From assembly GCA_022828595.1 (NCBI GenBank), contig JAKGHH010000002.1, positions 65,320,383-65,384,382 on the forward strand: 64,000 bases of DNA, given 5' to 3'. The notes beneath the pieces are model-generated. The model had not been told where the DNA came from. It worked only from the letters and a program-made list of their open reading frames with translations, and did no database searches. This DNA comes from Nelumbo lutea (taxonomy: Eukaryota; Streptophyta; Magnoliopsida; Proteales; Nelumbonaceae). This document shows positions 61,420 through 64,000 of the stretch, piece after piece; positions within the stretch are counted from its first letter, which is position 1, and each line of letters starts with the position of its first letter. Position numbers and translations under genes: made by a program.

Positions 61420-61970
61420 GGTTTAGTGGTGAATGATCTGCTTCCCCATACACTTCTTTATTTATAGCTTTTAGGATCCTTACAAGACAAGGAAATAAAC
61501 AAAAAATAGAAACAATAAGGCCAACCAGCCCAACTTAACAGAAATTAGAAACTACTAATAAAAAGAAATTAGAAACTACTAATAAAAGAAATTACATTTA
61601 GCAAGTACTAAAAATTAGCAAAAATTAGCAACTACTAAAAAGAAATTAGAAACTACTAATAAAAGAAATTAGAAACAACTAGGTGTGGGTATGAAACCAC
61701 ACACACTAGAGCCTGAGTGTGGGTATGGAACCCCATACTCATGGCTAACCAACTATTTCTTCAGAATATAATAGTAATTACATTTAGCACATAAGAAAAA
61801 GTAAAAAGACTAGACTACCCTTCTATAGTCGACTCTAACAGGCTTTGTTCTGCTTGTTTACAAGAAGTAAATTGATGTGGTTCCCACTTTACATGAAAGA
61901 GAATGGACATGGGAGGAAGGATATTTTTTTGGAAGGAGAAAGGTAGGAAGAAAATTGATGTGATCTCCAA

Positions 61971-62487
61971 TAGGGGTGGACACAAGTTGAGCTTTTCACA
62001 AGCTATTCGAGCTTGGCTTGGTCTATCCCAAATATATAGTTTTGTTTGTTAATCGAGCTGAGCTCGAGCCTAATAAAACTCGGCTCATGAGGCTTACAAG
62101 CCTAATCGAGCCTATATATAAATCTTATACATATAAAAAAGAATATATATATATATAAATAAATAAACAATATATATACAAATATATAAGTGAACAATAA
62201 AAATATTATATATAATAATATCTATATATTTAATTTTATATGTATAATAATAATTAGTTTTTATAATTCTTAATTTTTTATATGTAAAATAAAAAATAAA
62301 TTTGAAATGTATATTTTTTATTTTTATAGGAATTTTGGCTCTAGTTGAGCTCGAACTTATGAGCTTTTGAGTTGAGCCGAATTCAAGCTCAAGTCTCTAG
62401 CTCGAATCGAGCTCAAGCCTCATAGTTTTTTGGCAAGCCGAGCTCGAAAGCTAGATATTTGGCTTGGCTCAGCTCGATCCACCCCTA
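61971..62487. mobile_element. hAT-type MITE with AGCTCGAGC-rich ends
   Basis: Ends TAGGGGTGGA and TCCACCCCTA are inverted repeats. Flanks ATCTCCAA (61963-61970) and ATCCCCAC (62488-62495) agree at 6 of 8 positions, consistent with an old 8-bp hAT TSD. Both ends are full of GAGCTCGAGC/GCTTGGCT motifs around an AT-rich core; non-coding. Confidence 0.75.
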
Positions 62488-62621
62488 ATCCCCACTTTAT
62501 ATGAGAAAGAATTAAGGTTGAAGGAAAGTGGTGCAAAATTTGCACTAGTTTTTAGATGGTTCCAAATGGATGCAAAATTTCTATCTGGTTAAAATCTGCA
62601 TTGCAAACAAATGGAGCCTAA

Positions 62622-64000
62622 TGAGAAATTGCTACTCAAATATCAGAGGTATCCTTTGTAGAGGCATGTTACAACCACTAGAACCATTCAATAATTAAAT
62701 CTATGCAGCAGGCAGAGTACAAGACTAACAGATTTTTAGATAGATTTTCTTGAATATAGTAAGTTATTATTTATTAAGAAAAGGAAGAAATCTATGCAAC
62801 AGACTTTTTTTTTTCTTTTTTTTTTTGAATATGATAATTTAATCTAATCTTTTAGACAGATTACTAAGCCAAAATTATAGGTCCAGCTATACTGTTGTAG
62901 CTACAGAAAACTTTCAAATAATTCGTGCAATCTTCCACAAGCAATCAACTGAAACCAACATAGTTGGCTAGATTGAAATGACAAAAGGAAAAAGAAATAA
63001 CTGTCTTGGGTTGCTGATGTCAAGCATAAAAAACCTATGATACCTAGATATGGATATAGACACAGGCACAGATATGAGAGAAGGGGATACAACTCATTAT
63101 TTACATCATCTTTCTATGTTTTCAAAGAGAAGGGGATACAACTCAGTTTCATTACTCAAGACTTGCATCTTGTCATTATTTAGAAGTGTTCACGTGGCAT
63201 CCAGTGTCATACCAGTACATATCATGTCTGGTGCCAGTAGACTAGCCATGCATACATATCTGAGTATCATAGCATAAAACTTCAACTAATATTCAACAGT
63301 TCTCCGAATCATGCAAGACCATTTCTGGAACTTCAAAAAGCTTCTATGTAATCGAAATCTTCTGACCTAAATCGTTACAAATGTCACATGTGATTGCACA
63401 ATTTTGAAATATTTAAAACTATTTTTTTTTCTGGTTTTTCTTCATAAAATTCACAAAAATCAAGAAATAGTCCTGAATTGATTTGATTTCATTGTGAAAA
63501 CACCATAAATATTGTTCTACCAGAATCCAGGTTTTTACTTCAAAGATGAGCAAGCTGATTATAAACCTACTGAAGTTATCTTGAAGACTGCTGACATCAG
63601 CATGGGTATAGAGCTTAGAATCATAATAACACTGTATTTCCGACTCTTGAAGCTCTAATACCAACTATAATATGCATGTGATTCCTGCAAGAGTATACAA
63701 AGAGAGGAGAAGGAAGAAAGAGAGTTTCAGAGGAGAAGAAATCAGGGTCTATCTAGTATCGGCCCTATCATATATATCTATATATATGCGTATATATAAA
63801 ACACAAATTAAAAGCAAAAAGAAGAAACATACCCTTGAAGATAACAATGTATTACTACAGTAGAAAAGTTTGGACAACCTGTTTTGATATAAAAACTGTA
63901 AAAGAAAGAAGAAAAGAAAGAGAAGAAAAGGTTTCAGCTGAGAAAGAGAGAGAAGATAGATAAAAGAGAATGGGAGAAGCTCAGAATTAGGTCTGGCCAT
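62622..64000. other. Non-coding right end, possibly still intron 8 of cpSRP54
   Basis: AT-rich with a T run at 62806-62827. No cpSRP54 exon and no protein similarity were recognised on either strand. Small direct repeats around GAGAAGGGGATACAACTCA occur at 63076 and 63129. Confidence 0.4.
63652..64000 (-). mobile_element. Possible edge of another copia LTR (PBS-like site)
   Basis: The minus strand reads TGGTATTAGAGC at 63652-63663, one base off the PBS core of the neighbouring copia elements. The abutting sequence would end an LTR in ...ATAGT, much like E. The sequence to the right is GA-rich like the LTRs of B, C and E. No gag lies in the 1 kb where it would be expected, so this could be chance or a non-autonomous copy. 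Confidence 0.3.

Larger units (their letters stand above)
56024..61763 (-). mobile_element. Copia element E, full-length, TSD GAATA
   Basis: LTRs at 56024-56418 (3') and 61326-61763 (5'), PPT at 56419-56430 and a minus-strand PBS TGGTATCAGAGCC ending at 61325. GAATA flanks it at 56019-56023 and 61764-61768. In its own direction the LTR runs TGAAGAAATAG...TTTCAAGT, ending TG...GT. It sits in the 5' LTR of C at the position that corresponds exactly to B's position in the 3' LTR. Confidence 0.93.
29255..61840 (-). mobile_element. Copia element C, the host of the nested tower
   Basis: The 3' LTR lies at the left (29255-42439) and the 5' LTR at the right (55808-61840). The two are recognisable copies once later insertions are removed. 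On the plus strand the left LTR starts TGATAAAG and the right one TGGTAAAT; the LTR ends CTCTAACA, i.e. canonical TG...CA. The PBS TGGTATCAGAGCC (minus strand, 55795-55807) abuts the 5' LTR, and the PPT CTTGAGGGGGAG (minus, 42440-42451) abuts the 3' LTR. Outer flanks are GACTT (29250-29254) and GGCTT (61841-61845), a 5-bp TSD with one mismatch. Insertions B, D (with F1), F2, G, A and E lie inside it. Confidence 0.85.
55808..61840 (-). repeat. 5' LTR of C in two pieces
   Basis: The pieces are 55808-56023 and 61764-61840, separated by copia E. The pieces align with 29255-29500 and 34949-35023 of the 3' LTR. Confidence 0.85.
29148..62618. mobile_element. Tourist-like (PIF/Harbinger) MITE split by later insertions
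   Basis: The left piece (29148-29249) starts GGCTTTGTTTGTTTG and the right end (up to 62618) is its near inverted copy, GCAAACAAATGGAGCC. TAA flanks both sides (29145-29147, 62619-62621), the TSD of PIF/Harbinger elements. The MITE was later split by copia C and by the hAT-like MITE at 61971-62487; with those removed it is about 350-370 bp. Confidence 0.6.

Noticed and set aside
62622..64000. Remaining cpSRP54 exons at the right edge
   Set aside because: No frame encodes the expected continuation of the G domain or a methionine-rich region.
1..64000. CRISPR arrays, operons, prokaryotic defence genes or viral genomes
   Set aside because: No regularly spaced repeats, no dense collinear genes, and all recognised coding material is plant nuclear or retrotransposon-derived.

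Overview
The window is nuclear DNA of a flowering plant. It holds a plant-type tRNA-Phe gene, an intron-rich gene for a chloroplast-targeted SRP54 GTPase, and very dense plant transposable elements: Ty1/copia and LINE retrotransposons, a CACTA remnant, and MITEs of the MULE, hAT and PIF/Harbinger types. I cannot name the species from the sequence.

Layout. 1-2.4 kb: an LTR remnant and two small inverted-repeat elements with target-site duplications (TSDs). 2.7-6.1 kb: a decayed LINE on the minus strand. 6.5-14.3 kb: a degraded CACTA (En/Spm) element on the minus strand with three recognisable protein domains and, inside it, the C-terminal exons of a host IBA57-like (COG0354) gene. 14.3-19.4 kb: AT-rich DNA with microsatellites, a ~90-bp tandem repeat and a foldback element. 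19.42 kb: tRNA-Phe(GAA) with a changed T-stem base. 19.75-27.9 kb: exons 1-8 of cpSRP54 (plus strand, about 310 codons). A 3.5-kb LINE lies in its intron 2 and a 0.3-kb LINE tail in its intron 4.

29.1-62.6 kb is a tower of nested elements that I could resolve almost to the base from LTR ends and TSDs. A Tourist-like MITE (29148-62618) was entered by copia element C (29255-61840, minus). C was then hit by copia B (29501-34948) and copia D (35024-42432) in its 3' LTR, copia E (56024-61763) in its 5' LTR, copia A (48214-53926, plus strand) in its protease region, a ~1.95-kb solo LTR (F2), and a small aberrant copia derivative (G). D carries a second copy of the same solo LTR (F1) in its own 5' LTR. 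All polyproteins are broken.

Working gene content. Only the tRNA (possibly impaired) and cpSRP54 look like host genes. The rest of cpSRP54 (end of the G domain and the M domain) is not in the window. If the gene is intact, intron 8 exceeds 36 kb and contains the whole tower.

The most unusual observations are: B and E, two different copia families, sit at exactly the same nucleotide position of the two LTRs of C; four copia families end TG...CT or TG...GT rather than TG...CA; G begins like an LTR with a primer-binding site but ends with an inverted copy of its own first 30 bp; and the IBA57 exons lie within the CACTA span. I found no prokaryote-type system, CRISPR array or defence locus.
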